From: Gerris lacustris
Lineage: Eukaryota > Arthropoda > Insecta > Hemiptera > Gerridae
Length of the DNA stretch: 64,000 bases
Assembly: GCA_951217055.1 (NCBI GenBank)
Contig: OX578282.1
Coordinates: forward strand, 29,037,157 to 29,101,156
Direction of reading: 5' to 3'
A program made the translations under genes and the position numbers. Under the pieces are notes generated by a model, which was given only the letters and a program-made list of their open reading frames with translations, was not told the origin of the DNA and ran no database searches. Below, piece by piece: positions 36,391-49,015 of this stretch; the first letter of the stretch is position 1; each line of letters opens with the position of its first letter.

Positions 36391-36529
36391 GGGAGGCTTT
36401 CCGTTTTTCATATACATATATCAAATTGAATATCCTATTGATATCAACTCCACTTGCGCTCTTAATCTTTAGATGGTGGTAATATTAGAGATATAATAAT
36501 AATAGTTTAGTAATCTAGTGGGTTAAGGC

Positions 36530-36770
36530 CTGCCAAAGGGTTTATACAACTTATATATGTAACGGATGACATGGGATTTTAATTACACGTAAATCAATAG
36601 GAATTCTACAGCCGAATAGACACCACTTCACTGTAGCTACAAATTTATGTATATGGCGATGCTGGGTGAATACCGAGCCAGGGGCCCATGCCAAAGTCGA
36701 GAATCGAACCTATAATCTCCTGATTCCAAAGCAAGAATGATAGGAATGAGCTACCACTACCAGAGACCCT
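36530..36770 (-). mobile_element. tRNA-derived SINE
   Basis: On the minus strand the element begins 'ggtctctggtagtggtagctc' (A-box type) and has B box GGTTCGATTCTCG at 36698-36710. It is followed by an unrelated body ('cccctggctcggtattcaccc', 'ggcgatgctgg' complement) running to about 36530. A head with A and B boxes plus a non-tRNA body is the definition of a tRNA-derived SINE. The tail and target duplication are not clear. Confidence 0.65.
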
Positions 36771-36934
36771 TTGTATAGTGGAGTTATATGCCTACATCAT
36801 ATCTATTACTCATATCGTGCATTTCTTACTCACAGCGTGAGAAACTGAATGCTTCTGTGTGTAGCATATCTATACGTAAGCCTTTGGCTGACTCAAGGGT
36901 CAGCATTGTATAGCAGCCAGATAGTGACTAGTTT

Positions 36935-37710
36935 ATTGAACGAGCGTAGTGAAATCTTCATTTCAGAGACTTGGGATTTTAAAAGTTTGAGTGTTAGTCG
37001 AACTTTAAGTATAATTGTAATGTAATAATTGACCGATTTGAACGAAATCCAGTATATAGCTGCATCTCAGCATTTGTGACAACTGTATACTTTTTGGAAT
37101 GCACTATTTTCAAGATGGTGGCCAATATAGTGGACGACTAAGAAAAGTTGTTTAGTCATTATGAATTTTTATCGTTTTACAGTTCTTGAAGAGAAGGGAA
37201 AAGAATATGTAACAATAACTAGTGATGCTACGTCTGTATAGAACTCACATAGAAACAAATGCGTGTTTGTTTTCAAAATTCCAGCAAAAAATTTAAATGT
37301 TTATAATAATAGTTAAATATTCTTTTCCAACTCTTTAAGACCTTTAAATCAATGCGTAACATGTCACGCTGAATATAAACTATTTTTTAGTCGTCTACAA
37401 TATATTGGCTATCATGAAAGTATTAAGTGTAACATTTTCCATAAACTGTACAGTTGTAACAACTGCTAAGAAGCAACTGGGAAGCAGAATTTCGTTCAAA
37501 AATTATCTTATACGGCAGTTATTTTTTAAACAGCTCACAAAATTTTAAAATCAAAAGTATCTGAAATAAAGAACTCACATTCAGTAATTTTCAAGGAGAT
37601 TAAGAATATGTAAGTTCTTCCCCTAAAAATTTCCTGGTCTAAGGGAATTTTCTATGCGCCACATCATTAGTTTATGTAGAACTTTATAGTATTTTAATAA
37701 ATTTCCCAAT
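36935..37710. repeat. Family B repeat, partly self-inverted
   Basis: The first part matches 58815-59030: 'attgaa.gagcg.agtga', 'cttcatttcagagacttggg', 'gaccgatttgaacgaaat', 'ttttcaagatggtggccaat' and 'gtggacgactaa'. The second part (about 37325-37430) holds the same motifs inverted ('aagacctttaaatc', 'tagtcgtctacaatatattggc'). The end near 37610-37690 shares 'agttctt' and 'gcgc.acatca' words with 63479-63505. Confidence 0.65.
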
Positions 37711-37741
37711 CCAACTGGTGTAAAATTTATTTAACTGCAAT

Positions 37742-37786
37742 AGTTTCTGAGCAGGTATTGCAGACTGCAATACCTGCTCAGAAACT
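37742..37786. repeat. Perfect 22-bp-arm hairpin, 1-nt spacer
   Basis: AGTTTCTGAGCAGGTATTGCAG and its exact complement are separated by a single A. It lies inside the Family B copy and looks like a recent local inversion. Confidence 0.92.
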
Positions 37787-37882
37787 TTGCTAGTTAGTAA
37801 CAATTTAGACATTGAACAATATCAAAATATTTATAAACGATTTACCACTGTCACAAACGAAATCATAAATTAAAAAACAACA

Positions 37883-39155
<1,273 letters not shown>

Positions 39156-39650
39156 CAGAAATCAGTTTCAGACAGAAACATTTTTGGTCCCGTTTCTGTC
39201 TTTTTGTCATTCAATTTTTGCGAACCTTAATATCTTAATACCTACTCGTCCAATTTTGATGAAATTTGGATGGTAGGTCATAATCTGCCCATTGTTGGTC
39301 CCATACATGTTTCAACTTTCTTCGCCGACTCGTTTCTCTTCCACATGCGCACAAACATTAAATTGTTTTACACCAACATCTTTAAAAGTATACTCATCAG
39401 ATTTTTAGCTAATTATGACATCACTTACCATTCAAATTTGATTAAAATCGGGCGTGTAGTTTTTAACATGTGTTGGTTCGCAAAAATTGAGCGATAGACA
39501 GACACGGATCCAAAAATGTTCCCTGATGTCTGAAACTGATTTCTGTCTAGGTATATTGTTGAAATCGGAGACTCAAACAATAATACGAATATGTTGTAGA
39601 AGCATAAAACCAATAAAGTACGTGATAGGATGCGAGGAACCTAGGTGACA
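39156..39650. repeat. Two Family A pieces, inverted relative to each other
   Basis: 39156-39395 is Family A in minus orientation ('ggtcccgtttctgtc', 'ccaattttgatgaaatttgg', 'cccattgttggtccc', 'ccacatgcgcacaaac'). 39416-39590 is a plus-oriented 3' part ('gggcgtgtagttttt', 'ttccctgatgtctgaaac'). 39600-39650 is again minus ('aagtacgtgataggatgcgag'). This is an inverted insertion or rearrangement within one copy. Confidence 0.65.
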
Positions 39651-39884
39651 CAGTATTTGATGGACTATTTTCTTACTTGGCTTAGTTCATTTTTATTCTG
39701 AAGGGGAGCTTCAACTGAGTATTCCAACCAGACTCTAAATTTGAAGCCGCACTTGGACTTGAAAATAATTATTTTGCCATTTAAGCATTTTCATATGCGA
39801 GTATATAGTTACTACGTCTAGTGATTACTATTTCCTAGTTTTCGGGGATACATTTAATTATTATTATTAAACAATTTCAAAATT

Positions 39885-40060
39885 CCCCCCCCCCCCCACA
39901 AGAACTTTTTGGGGGCCCCTCGCCAAACAAAATTGATGAGAAAAAAAATAAACTCCTGCGTTTAGAACTGGGGGCCCCCCTCGTCGTTGATTTGGGGGCC
40001 CCCTGACGGTGGGGGCCCTCCCGCAATGCGGGCCCGTGCGGGCCCATAGTTACGCCACTG
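39885..40060 (-). mobile_element. hAT-like right terminus with G/C-rich body
   Basis: Ends '..gggcccatagttacgccactg'; read on the minus strand this is CAGTGGCGTAACTATGGGCCC, a hAT-type end. The interior shares 'cctcgccaaa.caaaa' and 'tgcgtttagaact' with 60960-61010, so both are one family. The other end is not found; truncated. Confidence 0.65.
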
Positions 40061-40830
40061 ATAACACATTATTATTTGTGTTGAGAGGCGATTAGAAAAT
40101 ATATTTTAAATGTGTTGTGTTCTTTACATTTTTTTTTTTATAATGAAAAAATTTATGTTTTTATGAGAGGACAACTTTTAGACAGTAAATACTTGCAGTG
40201 AAGTTATAAGTTATGACATAACATCAATAATGTATAGTATAGGGGTCATAATTAAATAATAAACTATAGGGGTCGTAATTAAATAAATAATAATATTAAT
40301 TAATAAAAATTCAAAGCATTCTATATTCTCAAGACATCGTAGTTTACATTCAAAACCCGAGATACGAGGCTCGCTACATATTATTGCCCATTGTGATGGC
40401 GGGTAGCGTCCTAGTATATCCAGGTTCATTTCACTTAATCGACATATGTGATGCGGGTTTATGTAATATAACAACACACTTAGGAGTTATCTATACATTT
40501 TAATATATTTTAAAATTTAATTAAAATAGTCATTATCAGTTTATTCATAAAGTTGAGAAAAGTTCATGCATTGTAAATTCGATAAGTGAAGATATAAATA
40601 CTTTATATTTAGAAATCCTTACAATTTAGGAATAATATTGCTCATAAATTGGTGTGTTCAAGAGTAAGGGTGAATTCATACCCACTCACGCATCAGGATA
40701 GCAAAGTGGATCCATGATGTAGGGAAATCAGTTGTAAATAAACTGGGCCAAATCCTGCAGCGCTTTAATTACTTTCAAAGAGAAAATTAATTCTTCAACG
40801 TCAAGACATTATTCCTGATCGTTATATTAA
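40061..40830. other. Unannotated stretch
   Basis: AT-rich, no recognisable features. Confidence 0.5.
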
Positions 40831-41480
40831 ATTTAATGGGTTGGTTGTTGCTAAAACATAATAATGGCTGTCGTTGGGGGGTTTAATGGAGCTATATTAT
40901 ATAGGGTTGGTTTTGCGGGTTGGAAGAGAAGGAAAATGTCGGGTGGTGTCGTCGGCCTGTCGACCGAAACTCACTTGGGGGGGGGGGGGGGGGGGGGAGG
41001 GAAGCGAGTAATTGTCGAGAGCCGGCGAGTCTAAATTAATCTGAAAGGGACCGGGGCAGAGAGAGAATCAATGGGCGACGTGCGGGGAGAAGGCTTTCTG
41101 ACGGAGATTTGTAGTGTTGAAGAGAGATTTACCGCCCTGCTCACCAAAGCAAGGGACTACCGGAATTAGTGCCCTCCTGCTTTCGACTTCAACAGGTCTG
41201 CACCCTCGTTAGTGGGTTCCATCCGTCAGACGTTTTCCGGAGAGAGAGATCTCCGACCAAACAACCAGACAGCAATCCGCACTTTGACTCTGGAACTCCC
41301 AACCCCACCCTGACAACTCACCCGACAGTTTTAGCCCTTTCTCCAAAATCTCTCTCAACGTTCTTTTAACTTTTGAACAACAAACAACATCCCCCTTCAT
41401 AAACAAACCTAACACTGGCTCTATATGTGGATTTCTGAAATATATTGACAACGTCGTACAACAACGTTCCAACCGGCACG
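40831..41480. promoter_or_regulatory. Higher-GC repeat-poor block with a 21-G run
   Basis: A 650-bp complex block unlike the flanks, including 'aatggctgtcgttgggg', 'agtctaaattaatctgaaaggg' and 'atcaatgggcgacg', with a 21-base G run at 40977-40997. ORFs overlap on both strands without a domain. I favour non-coding conserved-type DNA over an exon; conservation has not been tested. Confidence 0.28.
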
Positions 41481-42689
41481 TAGAGAAGATAACACGTCCA
41501 AGCTGACAGCATACAAAACATAAAGGAGACGCACATATAAATTCACCTACATACCAACCAATTCATTGCAAGGAAAGTGTAAAAGTCACCAAACTCTAAG
41601 TAGGTTAATGAAGGTCTTAAAGTGTTATGACTATGACTCGTAATAACAGTTTAATTATTATTCGAAACGCACCCATGATTAATTGTAGAAGAAGTTTCAC
41701 GTAACCTCATAGTATAAATGGGTCGAAATATTTTTGTGATTTGAATGTTAATATCTATCAACGTTTCAACAGAACACACTAATTCTAATTTATCAGAATA
41801 ATCTCAAGGTTTGACATTGCCATTCTCTGGGTTGAAACTTGTTCACGAGTTTCTTCCTGGCAGTATATCCTCACTGCCTCCAACAATGATGATTCTAATA
41901 CACAAGCATAATAATATATTACCTCTATTAAATAATAAAACATAACTATGCTAAAAGTCTCAAACTGACAAGCCAACACTGTGGCGAATAAGCTTGAGCC
42001 TTCTAATGGTCTTAATTTCATTCATTTGAGCGCACTCAAGACCCTAACAATTAGTTTCTAGGTAAATCCTCGACAATACTTTTATTATAAGTGCCTGGTA
42101 TACTTATCATTCTTAGCTTTTACACCACTTACTTGAGAAGGTGATTTTGATACAATTTATGAGAACAAATCAAATCACTCTTCAACAATATACTCTGTTG
42201 AATTTTTTTAAGCATGGAACAAAAGTTGGACCTCACATCACTAGCACTTTTAAAAAGGCCACTTTAAAAAAGTAACCTCTTCAACAACACAGACAATATT
42301 TATTACTAACCAATTCTAACCCCTTATTAAAAACATTTTATTCTCTGTTGGATATCTACAGCATGAAACAGAAGGAGAATCTAACACCTAAAGAATTATT
42401 TGAGAGGTCACTCTCAGCCTCAAACATCATAATATATGTCTTGTATCTATCATCTAAGAAACATAGAATAGTGTGATGCATCTTTAGCATTATTCAAGGA
42501 GTTACATTTTGTCTTCTTATCACAAATGTCATCCTCTTTATTATTTAATATATGTTATAAAATCCTATAACTATGAAACAAAATCAGCACCAATTAAGCG
42601 GCTGTACATAGTGCTAATTCACCACTGAATACATCCTTTTGTTAACAATATATCCTTTTGTTAAATCCTTTCATAATAAAATAAGGGAT
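41481..42689. other. Unannotated stretch
   Basis: No gene or element recognised. Confidence 0.45.
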
Positions 42690-43080
42690 AAGTATAACCG
42701 CATCAACACGGTCCTTCCCTGTGCCCTGCTTCACCCTCGCCCTTTTCCTACACACTTTTAATTCATTTGTTTTTCTCTCTCGTCCTTTAACTTTCTCTTT
42801 TGCACAGCTCAAGTCTTGTTCTGTTAAAACCACACGCCTCACTTTGCAACGTGCTTTTCATCCTCCCTCCCTTTCGTCCCTAAAAACCAACATTACAAAT
42901 TTATTCTTGAACATTCCCCATCCCTTAAGAGGAAATAAACCGTTGTATAAAGAGCCTCTGCGCGAGTCTTCATCAAGGAGTCTCCCTTGGGTTTAATTAC
43001 ATACAACGAGATTCTCATTTTATCGCTTTCTAACCCCCCTCTTTTTAGCTCGAGGGGAAAAAGATTGTTTTAAGACAAAT
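42690..43080. promoter_or_regulatory. Repeat-poor pyrimidine-rich block, candidate regulatory DNA
   Basis: Balanced composition with 'aaaccgttgtataaagagcctctgcgcg', 'gggtttaattacatac' (TAATTA core) and 'tttttagctcgagggg'. The ORFs on both strands lack domain signals. Confidence 0.25.
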
Positions 43081-43794
43081 CCCGTTGGAATTCTACCTTA
43101 AACTTTTTTTAAAATGTCTCTCATTTGCCTGATAACAGATAAAACAAACCTTTATTCTGTTTCTTTTTTTTGTGTTTCATTTAACTCTAAAGTTCCTTAT
43201 TTTTTTTAACATTATTTTTATATTTACTAGGCGCCAGCATACTAAATAAGGCAAAATAACTTTGCTAATACAAAGACACTGATTATAGCGTGACTGAAAC
43301 ACATTATAGAAACAAAAAGGGTGGGGTGCAGAAAAAAAGTCCGTCAAGTATAAAAAAAAAATAAAATAAATGAATAATATCTTCATCAGGAGTGAGCTAA
43401 CTCGTTTTATTACTTTATAGTAAACAAAATGAGACGGTAATGACCTATAATTGATAACATCTAAGTTAAAACAAATTAAATAGGCTATAAAATATTTAAC
43501 AACTAAGTATGATATAATTCACAACACATACACTTTCTAAATTCATGTCGGATAATGATAAAATTATTCTGTTAAGGGTTTTTAATACGTTTCAAAGTTT
43601 AGAGTTTCTTTCATGTAAATTCGATTTACATTCATTTAAACTTTATAGTATATCATAATGTTGATTTTATTATGCCCCTTTTATATATATTTATGATTGC
43701 TTTATTTATAAAAGAAGTTAAATAATATGATTTAAATCAATTGACCGATTAGAATAATGAACAATTTCTTTTCCTGGAGTTGCTCGACAAAGAG

Positions 43795-44133
43795 GTTGTC
43801 CTTGCACTCAAAACAGTACACAAAAATGCAGGCCACATCCGACCCATGAGACGTTTTGATCCGGCCACTATTGTGTTTGATCCACAAAAGTAGTTAACAA
43901 ATGAACCTATGCAAAGTTAGAAGTTCCCCATATTTAAATGCCATTTCAAAGATCAAAAAAGATCAACACGAGTTGTTATTGTCGTTTTTGTTGCTGAAAT
44001 GGATAATACTTATCCATAATCATCCATATTGTCATTGTGAAGTGCTATGTTTGAGTGTTGCTTACTTCATCCAGCCCGATAAAGACCATCCTATCCAGAT
44101 CCGGCCCTTCAACCAAAACATTGGAGACCCCTG
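43795..44133 (-). mobile_element. hAT (Charlie/SPIN-like) DNA transposon, one end intact
   Basis: On the minus strand the element starts CAGGGGTCTCCAATGTTTTGG and soon reads 'gggccggatc', with 'ggtcggatgtggcctgca' further in. This end sequence is typical of hAT transposons widespread in animals. The 8 bp outside the end, CTCTAGAC, fit the nTCTAGAn target preference known for such elements. The far end is lost, so a paired target duplication cannot be shown. The 95-codon ORF across it is not a transposase. Confidence 0.65.
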
Positions 44134-44348
44134 CTCTAGACTAATGGAAAGAAGTAAAATGCTGCCTTTCCACAGTAAATTTGTGTAGGAGAATCCGACC
44201 CTCAACCGCAAGCTGTCACCATCAGCGCCGGTGAGATAAAATCAGGTGGAATAAGGAGCCAGCGAATATATTTAGCTTGATACAGACGTGCACTTAATTG
44301 ATCTCTCCAGTAGTGATAATGACCTCTTGTGGTACAAAACAGTTTTCA

Positions 44349-44437
44349 CCTTAATAAAGCTTTAGTAGAGAGACAGTATCCTATAACTTTACCTTAATAA
44401 AGCTATTTTGGGGAGGCAGTATCCTACAACTTCACCT
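44349..44437 (+). repeat. ~43-bp tandem duplication
   Basis: 'ccttaataaagct' and 'gcagtatccta.aactt' each occur twice in register. Confidence 0.85.
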
Positions 44438-44929
44438 CTCATAATTACCTCTTTAAATAAAAAACATTTGGTAATTGTGATCATTTGAACACAATTTTTA
44501 GTAATTTTGATCACTGAAGTATTTACAGCGATATTAGTTGAATAAATAATTATTTAAATTATACGTTTTATTCAGGACGTCTTAATTAATATATGAGAAG
44601 CCAGTTTCTATTAGAAAACATTAATTTGGTTGAATAATTTGATCAAGTTATCTCTTAAGATATTTTTTTCACAAGGTTCCCGAAGAACATTTCAAATAAC
44701 ATGGAATCTTACAAGCGACATTATTATTATCAAACAGAATTTTATAAATATGGTTTCAATTTATTTGATACAAGTCCAATTTACATATTATTACTTTGAA
44801 AGCCGGTTTGCAAATGTGAAGAGGATTACGCTAAGGGTGTGGAAATAATGAGAATTGGTCGGAGAGTAAACATAATGAAGAAGGATATAAAATGTGATTA
44901 TTAATGATTTATTGTTTGTTTTGTAAGTT

Positions 44930-45730
44930 ATTATGTTAGAATGAGGGCGGAGGGAGATTTATTAGTATTATTAATAAAACAGCGGTACGAGGATATTACC
45001 CGGGTTTATCCTTGTAGCCGAGGTTTCGATTACTTAATAGGTCACGTCACCAGGGGCTAGGGTTAGAAGATATATCGCAACCTGCACATGAGGTGGCTCC
45101 CTTATTAGGGTGAGGCAACACAAGAACCTTATATTAATTTAAACCGACAACTTAATTAATATCCGGGCAAGAAGGTTTCTCTCCGCGGATAATATATTAG
45201 GCGGAGGTCGGAAAGACTAGGGACGGAAGATAGGTATCAATAATATAGTAGTACGGAGAGAGGTCAGGTTATAACGAGCCGATTCATAACGGGCAGGGAC
45301 TAGGTGATGGAGTGGCCAGATAAAGAATAAATTTCCCGTAATATGTCGTCACTGCGGGGGCTCTAAGGAAAAGCAACCGAGTCGGAAGGAGAAAGGGATA
45401 AGAGAAGGACCGAGGAGATTAATGGGCCTCGGGGTGATTAATCAACAGCCGCCTCGGGGCCCCGCCGCCCCCAAGATAAAAACAAAGTGGAGGCCATAGA
45501 TCAGACCGCCTCCCCCACAGCCGACCCCTATAGCCATATATCTAGAGGGCCGCCTCCACCCCGCTGTCAATTCTAACCTTAGGTCGGGCGCCCCCTAACC
45601 CTTCTGTCTTTCCTTAGAAAGCATCAATCCTTCCCTTTTCTTACTCTTCTCCGCGCCCCGTATCATCCTTCTTCTCTAAGAGCCTAGCCTAGTCGTCCTT
45701 GCAGTCAACTCGCGAACCCACATCCCGACT
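44930..45730. promoter_or_regulatory. Large higher-GC repeat-poor block, candidate enhancer or CNE
   Basis: This is the most GC-balanced stretch of the window, about 800 bp of complex sequence with no repeats and no open frame of note. It contains paired homeodomain-type sites (45416-45444), 'gccagataaag' (GATA core), 'acaccccgc'-type GC words and a GC-rich core ('cctcggggccccgccgccccc', 45454-45474). The composition and motif mix are typical of conserved non-coding elements around insect developmental genes. The call is inference. Confidence 0.4.
45416..45444 (+). promoter_or_regulatory. Tandem Exd/Hox-type sites
   Basis: AGATTAATGG (45416-45425) and TGATTAATCA (45435-45444) lie 19 bp apart, start to start. 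Both are close to the PBX/Exd-Hox composite consensus TGATTAATGG. Two such sites in one GC-rich background are unlikely to be compositional accidents, but binding is inferred only from the words. Confidence 0.4.
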
Positions 45731-46902
45731 TGACTTCACACCCCACAATCGTGTACAAACCAAACCCACCTACACCACTATACATATATATTTGCCTGTT
45801 GTTTTTTCTTCTTCTTTACTGCTGCTCCCTCTTCTAACTGAATGAGAACAGAGTAGTGGGGATAAAACAACAAGACTTATTGATTCAACTAAAGATTGAA
45901 TTGGTTAGGGGAGGACTATAATAGAAACAGACAAATTCAAACTAAACTTACAATTCAACTGATTATTCTAGTTCGCAAGCATTTAATACTACTACTTCAT
46001 GTCGTTGTGTTAAGTTCAAGTTTGTACTTTGATTCAGTAAAAGATAACCACTGAATTTAGTGCGAACGTCAAGATTTTCATCACCGACATGCGGTCCTCA
46101 TCGATAGACCTTGACTAAATTTTATTTTCCACTTAAATGTAAACGACTTAAAATAAAAATTATAAGCTTATAACTAATAGCATTTAGAGCTAATTAGTCT
46201 TCATTTCCATATTCAACACTTATAATGAATACATCAAACAAGGAAGAAATACACCTAATCATTCAATAAATTAGTTGATTTGCAAACATAATTCAGGTTT
46301 TATTTGTTCAAAAATAACATTGTAGTTCTCTTCCAATTTGAAAAAAAACACTAATAATGTTTTTAGTTAGACTGATAAAGATTGAATAGAAGTATAAAGT
46401 TAAATTTGGTAATGCATTTCCTATAATTGTCTAAAAATTAAAGCCAACTCGAGCACACTCCAAATTTGTTAAAGCTAACTCGAGCACACGCCACATTTGT
46501 TAAATTCACTGTAACTGTTAGATACTTTACAAGTTAGTGAAAGAAATCTTGAAAAGAAAGAAAAGAAAATTTTAAATTTGGCGTAAGGCCATTTTTGATT
46601 GCTACATCTAATTGTTCAGCTGCATTTCCCCGAAAGTTTGGAACTGCAAGATTCTAATTTCTTAGATCTGTCTGAAATATTGCTGAATAAAGTTGAAATA
46701 CTGAATTAAATCTTCCTCGATTTATAATACGTATAGAAGCAATATTTTGTTATTGTTTTAGTGAATTGTTCCTTTTGTAAAAAATTAGTATTAATAGAAA
46801 TTCTTTACTTCAGGTTTTGTTAAAGCATAGCCTAAAAAATGTTCTCTTGATTCAGGAGTGAATGCACAACTATGTCATTTTTAGGGTTTCGAGGTCACCC
46901 TT
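45731..46902. other. Unannotated stretch
   Basis: AT-rich. The words 'actcgagcacac' and 'catttgttaaa' repeat near 46447 and 46487. Confidence 0.5.
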
Positions 46903-47640
46903 GTGCTTTTGGTAGTTCGTCCGTCCGTCCGTCGCATCATGGATCATATCTCCCGACCTACTGTAGCTAGAGATTTGAAATTTGGTATACAAGTTGAACT
47001 ATTGTGCCCAAAAACAGGAAAAATTATGCGAATATCACAACACAAAATTTGTTCGATCAGCGAGCAGTTGCCTACTGATCGCATTATTTTGTAATTTTTG
47101 AGTGGGGTATCATAATAAAAGTATTGAAATGTAGATTTCAAATTTATCGTGTTTCAAAAATGGTGGCCATTTTACCCCCGAAATTACCAAAACAAAACCC
47201 CCCAAAAATGTCCCCTCTCCCCACTACCCCATAAGGAAAGGCCCAAAAATTACATAAATATACTTCCTGGTGGGCCAATGATATTTTCGGGGGATAGTTA
47301 AGAAGTCCAATTTGGAAATTTTAGGTGGCCTTAACTACATAGTGACCCAAAATTTCAATTTTTTGCAATTTGGTATAAAGGTATTAAAATGTAGATTACA
47401 AATATATATAGCCTTTCCAAAATGGCGGCCAGTTTACCCACAAAATAACCAAATAAGTGCATAAGATACTAAAGGATAATGTGCACATCTTGTTCCTCTA
47501 AACTCCAAAGTGCAACTTTTTAAACATGTTTTAGTAAAAAATGTAGGAAATATGAATTTCCATGCCTGAAGAAACCCATTTAGTAGCTTACTGGCAAGTA
47601 CCTGACGCCTGACGGGATTTTTATTATATCTCTAGCTTAC
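46903..47640. repeat. Family G repeat with (CCGT)n and 'aatggtggccat' motifs
   Basis: Starts with 'cgtccgtccgtccgtcgcatca', then 'tagagatttgaaatttggtata'. Two diverged tandem blocks follow, each with 'ggtat.aaa.gtattaaaatgtagatta.aaat' and 'ccaaaatgg.ggcca.tttaccc'. Its architecture, a tetranucleotide tract plus diverged tandem units, is the same as Family C and the block at 14560-15600, here in the opposite order. Class unknown. Confidence 0.6.
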
Positions 47641-48450
47641 TATCTACATTTTAGCATATAAGATGAAATATACACGTTCTTTTGTAATTAAATATCTTAA
47701 CGCCTACAACTAACAATACATAAAAAAGGTTTTCGAGAGATTATTGTATAGTATATTAATAAGCCTAGATCTTCCGGAGAAAAAATATCAAAAGTTGTAT
47801 GAATCCCGACATTCCTAACTCATAGTAACAATCTAACAAGATAATTCGTTGCTCAGATGCTAGAGAGTTTTTTAGGGACCAGCTAATCTACGTTAAAGAA
47901 TATTGCCAATTAAGAACGTAGAAAATAAAGGTCTAATTTCTTTTAAAATATCACCCTGAATCGACACACAAGAAAGACAAAAATTATTTTCCTTATAGTA
48001 TCAATTTTTAAGGTATTGCTTTCAAACATTTAAAAGAACAGAAATATAATTAACAAATTTAGGTTCAACCTTAGATTGAGAGAATAAGGGAAGGAAATTA
48101 AAAATATATTTTCTTATTTATTTTGTTTTCCTTTTATTAGTCGCAAATATTCTAAAACTATCTGAGATTTAGAGACTATTTTAAAAGTTACAAAGTTTTG
48201 AAAATAAACCAACTTAATAGTACAAGTTAAGTTATAATCATTTATATAATCCAGTAGTGTCCCGACGACGGCGAAGACTCATCTTAAAATACTTTGTTGT
48301 TTACTTTGTTGTAGCTGAGGTTAGGCAACCACATTTATTCCAAAAAAAATGAATGTTTGTTTTGATTTGTTAGTCGTCAAATAGAAATTATAACTTATCT
48401 AAGTATATATCTAAATTAATTTACTTAATTTTACTTTTTTCTAAATATAA
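47641..48450. other. Unannotated stretch
   Basis: AT-rich; possibly the body of the element whose end is at 48451-48485. Confidence 0.45.
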
Positions 48451-48485
48451 TATTAAGCCCGTTGCCACGGGCTTAACGGCTCGTT
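48451..48485 (+). mobile_element. Helitron-like 3' end
   Basis: A perfect hairpin AAGCCCGT-TGCC-ACGGGCTT (48455-48474) is followed after 5 nt by CTCG|T. Helitrons end in a short hairpin shortly before CTRR-T; here the third base differs (CTCG for CTAG), consistent with a mutated copy. The 5' TC end is not identified. Confidence 0.45.
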
Positions 48486-48597
48486 ATATAAAAAAGATAA
48501 ACTTCAATTTATTTATAAATAACAAAAGAAGATAATTATTTAGATTTTAGATCATGCAACAGTGTGGAGTGTATATTTTTGTTATTTACATGAGTTT

Positions 48598-49015
48598 TGT
48601 TCCAACCATGCAGTGTACCGTCCGCGGGATCATCACGGGCATGCGCAATGGATAAAAGCCGTTCCAACTAGTGACCGTGTTTCGTACCGTCTTCCAAACT
48701 GTTCCAACCCCACGGGATCGCTCGCGAACCGTTTACAGTGCGGTCCTAACAATCCTCTGACAATACCAAGTACTGGTTTGTATGACATGCGCAGTTATGT
48801 CAATGGCCACACATGTCAATAGGAAAGTTCCCTAACTATTAAGTTCCCTTTAAATGTTTTTAACTCGGTGCGAATTATATTACTAAACCCGTTCCATCCT
48901 GACATGATTATATTACAGTACAATATTAGCGCATGCATATAAAACCTGCCCCAAACAATTCCCGAACGATCCGCGGGACAATTCAGAGGACGGTACAAAT
49001 AGGGAGGTTGGAACA
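48598..49015. mobile_element. TIR element (MITE), ~418 bp
   Basis: The ends read TGTTCCAACC and, inverted on the right, TGTTCCAACC. The match continues in blocks ('tgtaccgtcc', 'ccgcgg.tc' left and complementary on the right). The words 'gttccaac' and 'gtaccgtc' recur inside. More GC than the flanks. No clear target duplication; superfamily unknown. The overlapping ORFs are by-products. Confidence 0.6.

Larger units (their letters stand above)
36192..36411. mobile_element. Foldback element with hammerhead-like cores in both arms
   Basis: The ends 'atgaaaaacggaaagcctc' (36192-36210) and 'gaggctttccgtttttcat' (36393-36411) are perfect inverted copies. Inner blocks 'gttttcggcctct' and 'agaggccgaaaac', and 'gtgcctacaataagaa' and 'ttcttattgtaggcac', also pair. 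Each arm holds a hammerhead-type core. As at 5332-5696, this fits inverted terminal repeats of a ribozyme-bearing retroelement such as a Penelope-like element. No ORF remains. Confidence 0.8.

Noticed and set aside
41209..41472. Overlapping ORFs on both strands as exons
   Set aside because: Mutually antisense, no domain pattern; more likely open by composition.
48562..48822. 86-codon ORF as a gene
   Set aside because: Lies inside the TIR element at 48598-49015 and has no domain.
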